Source of the DNA: Couchioplanes azureus
GTDB lineage: Bacteria; Actinomycetota; Actinomycetes; Mycobacteriales; Micromonosporaceae
NCBI RefSeq assembly: GCF_014648355.1
Contig: NZ_BMQY01000003.1
Coordinates: 455,916-519,915, forward strand
Reading direction: 5' to 3'
DNA length: 64,000 bases
Below the pieces are notes generated by a model. The model did no database searches, had not been told where the DNA came from, and worked only from the letters and a program-made list of their open reading frames with translations. Position 1 is the first letter of the stretch. Each line of letters starts with the position of its first letter. Shown here one piece after another: positions 62,099-64,000 of this stretch. A program made the translations under genes and the position numbers.

Positions 62099-63544
62099 AT
62101 GAGTGATCCACTACGGTCCAGGTCCCACCGAGCCCCGTCGCGGCGATCCCTGCTCACGGCCGGTGCGGTCGGAGCTGGTGTGGTGGTGGCCGGGGCCGGC
62201 GCGACGATGCTGGCCGGTGCCGGGATCTTCAGCAGAGGATCGGCCCGCTTCGTGCCGGTCGGTCCTCCCTCCGTCGTTCCGGCACTGACTCCGGCGTCCT
62301 GGTCGCAGAACTTCCAGAAGGGCCATGGCTGGACCGCCATCGGCGGCAACGTCGGGAAGGCCATCCTCGACGACACCACCGAGTTCGTCCGCGGCACGCA
62401 GTCCGCTTCGCTGACCACCGCCGGGAAGGCCGGCGAGGACGGGGGCAATACCGACCAGGCCAGCCTGGAGCGGCTGGGCGGCCCAGCGGTGAACCTGAAG
62501 GGTAAGGCCGTGCGTCTGATCTTCAAGGTGTCGGACGTGAACAAGCTGCGCTGGATCAACTTCTCCGTCGGTACGTCCGGCCTGGCCAACGCCTTCCGGT
62601 GGCGGGTGCACACGCACTCGAACACGCAGAACTGGGTGAAGTCTGGCGAGTGGGTGGCGATCACCTTGCAGTGGGGTGACCTCAGCAACTCCGACGGGGC
62701 GTACAAGACTGATGCGGCCGGTGTGCCTTCGGTCCAGGCGGGGTTCACCGACATGCGGTTCTCGGTGATCGATGCCGGCAAGGGTCCGTGCACCGTCTGG
62801 CTCCAGGCGGTCGAGATCGTCCCGGACACCAGATCCACCTATCCCAACGGGCTGGTGTCAATCACGTTCGACGACTCGTGGCAGGACGTTTTCACCAACG
62901 GCCGACCGGCTATGGACAAATACGACCTTCCCGGAACCACGTACACGATCGCCGACCAGATCGACACGGGCGGCCGGTTCACGACGGACCAGCTGCGGGC
63001 GGTGCAGAACCTGTCCGGGTGGGAGGTGGCCGGGCACTCCTATCAAGGCGCCGTGCATGCCGCCCGCTACAGCGGGGTGACCGCCGAGGTGGTCGACAAA
63101 GACGCCGGCGCGCTGCGGGCGTGGATGCGGGAGAACGACTTCAACAGCGACTCGTTCGCCTATCCCGGCGGCCAGTTCGGGCAGACGACCGACGGCCACA
63201 GCGTCGAGGCGATCGTGCAGCGTCACTTCTCCACCGGCCGGTCGATCATCGCCGAGGACAACCGGGAATGCATCCAGCCGCCGATGCCGATGCGGCTGCG
63301 CTCGCTTACCGGCATCAGCTCCACAACGAAGGGGATGGCGAACCCGGACACCATGATCGGCCGGGGTGGTGTGCTCGACCGCGCCCAGTACGCCGGCGGC
63401 TGGCTCATCCTCTGCTTCCACCGGGTCGTCACGACGACACCGAGGAACAGCTCCGAGTGCCATCGGGACGACTTCGCGAAGATCATGCGGGAGATCAAGG
63501 TTCGGGGCATGGAAGTCCGTACGGTCGGCGAGGTCATGAGCTGA
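62099..63544 (+). CDS. Secreted polysaccharide deacetylase (CE4-like)
   Basis: 481 residues. The N-terminus RSHRAPSRRSLLTAGAVGAG resembles a Tat signal followed by a hydrophobic stretch. A beta-sandwich module (~45-250; LKGKAVRLIFKVSD, RWINFSVGTSG, VWLQAVEIVPD) leads into a NodB-like domain: LVSITFDDSWQDVF, with the metal and catalytic Asp pair; EVAGHSYQGAVHAARYSG, the second metal site, where the usual HTxxH is GHSYQGAVH; DSFAYPGGQFGQ; and LILCFHRVV. It would remove acetyl groups from an extracellular polysaccharide. ATG 62099 is preferred over TTG 62072. Confidence 0.85.
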   Translation: MSDPLRSRSHRAPSRRSLLTAGAVGAGVVVAGAGATMLAGAGIFSRGSARFVPVGPPSVVPALTPASWSQNFQKGHGWTAIGGNVGKAILDDTTEFVRGTQSASLTTAGKAGEDGGNTDQASLERLGGPAVNLKGKAVRLIFKVSDVNKLRWINFSVGTSGLANAFRWRVHTHSNTQNWVKSGEWVAITLQWGDLSNSDGAYKTDAAGVPSVQAGFTDMRFSVIDAGKGPCTVWLQAVEIVPDTRSTYPNGLVSITFDDSWQDVFTNGRPAMDKYDLPGTTYTIADQIDTGGRFTTDQLRAVQNLSGWEVAGHSYQGAVHAARYSGVTAEVVDKDAGALRAWMRENDFNSDSFAYPGGQFGQTTDGHSVEAIVQRHFSTGRSIIAEDNRECIQPPMPMRLRSLTGISSTTKGMANPDTMIGRGGVLDRAQYAGGWLILCFHRVVTTTPRNSSECHRDDFAKIMREIKVRGMEVRTVGEVMS

Positions 63545-63702
63545 CCGGAGACGCCGCCGCGATCGGTGAGTTCGACAGCAGATAGCCGCTCTCGAGAGAT
63601 CCAATAGGTCAGGATCTCGCTTGGAGAGCCTGCGGGAGACGCGCGGGAGCTAGGGGCCGAGCCGGCTTTCCAGATGCGAAATCAGTAGCGACACGTCAGA
63701 CC

Positions 63703-64000
63703 TCAGGAGGTTGCACCAGACGCCGGCTTCAGGCGCCTTCGCTCGACCACGCTTGTCGCCGTCACCACACTCATCGGCGGCACGTCCTTCGCGACGACGG
63801 CGCCCGCGCCGACGACCGAGCCTCGACCGATGGTCACTCCGGGGGTGACCGTGACCGTGGCGCCGATCCACACATCGTCCTCGATGACGATCGGCGCATG
63901 CGTGATGAAGTCGTACCGCTCGTCGAGCTCGACCGGGTGCCCGGCGGTGCTCAGAGTCACCCGGGGACCGATCAGGACGCGGTCACCGATGGTGATGCCC
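63703..64000 (-). CDS. Sugar O-acetyltransferase, left-handed beta-helix type (5' end cut by window)
   Basis: The last ~98 residues are present: [80 protein letters not shown]. These hexapeptide repeats and the AGHP histidine, the likely catalytic base, are typical of the maltose/galactoside acetyltransferase (Maa/LacA/NodL) family. It transfers acetyl from acetyl-CoA to a sugar hydroxyl. The start lies beyond base 64000. Convergent with the deacetylase gene; 63545-63702 shows nothing. Confidence 0.85.
   Translation of the reverse strand, partial: GITIGDRVLIGPRVTLSTAGHPVELDERYDFITHAPIVIEDDVWIGATVTVTPGVTIGRGSVVGAGAVVAKDVPPMSVVTATSVVERRRLKPASGATS

Overview
The window is very GC-rich actinobacterial chromosome. 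GTG and TTG starts are common, stop/start overlaps of the GTGA and ATGA type recur, and GC-rich minisatellites lie between and inside genes. The gene content (aerobic cobalamin cluster, LigD polymerase domain, DUF6766, F420/PPOX-type oxidoreductase, GH92 mannosidase, Rhs toxin) fits a Micromonosporaceae or Actinoplanes-like organism. That assignment is inference, not a database result.

Bases 1-16,500. An exopolysaccharide end (PssD/Alg14-like glycosyltransferase, PAP2-type protein, WbaP-type sugar transferase) is followed by an ABC-2 exporter, an orphan CelR/CebR-type operator and five perfect 23-bp repeats. Then come RNase HI, a DEDD exonuclease-like protein and an operon of a membrane protein with a LigD-type polymerase domain. 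A LacI regulator, an arginase-fold protein without its metal ligands and a large secreted GH92 mannosidase share one palindromic operator. A PPOX-type oxidoreductase closes the section.

Bases 16,900-26,700. A membrane PAS-GGDEF-EAL protein with a candidate FliA-type promoter, a TPR protein, a lipoprotein with a 27-residue membrane peptide and DUF6766, a peptidase-M15-like protein, a membrane-anchored CBM6 protein, an ISL3 fragment, a GNAT enzyme, and dinB under a LexA-type SOS box.

Bases 26,800-38,200. Aerobic (oxygen-dependent) cobalamin ring synthesis: cobF; cobN behind a cobalamin riboswitch; cobG-cobH-cobIJ; and convergent cobL-cobM-cobK. The cobIJ and cobK stop codons lie in copies of the same repeat. 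Next is a flavin electron-transfer module: ferric-reductase-like protein, FMN-binding protein and ApbE.

Bases 41,900-62,000. An Eis-like acetyltransferase and the tRNAs Gly-Cys-Val precede an accessory region. The last 45 bp of tRNA-Val recur at 54,063, and a degraded integrase follows each copy. The 10.5 kb between is mostly decayed: a broken XerC/D-like recombinase, two separated pieces of one ATP-dependent DNA ligase, a dead NUDIX gene, an AlpA-like protein and several unknown genes. Beyond the second att copy lies a secreted 2096-residue Rhs/YD-repeat toxin whose C-terminal domain has deaminase-type zinc motifs (HAE and CPRC), overlapped by a HEAT-like candidate immunity gene. An IS5-type remnant, a polysaccharide deacetylase and a truncated sugar O-acetyltransferase end the window.
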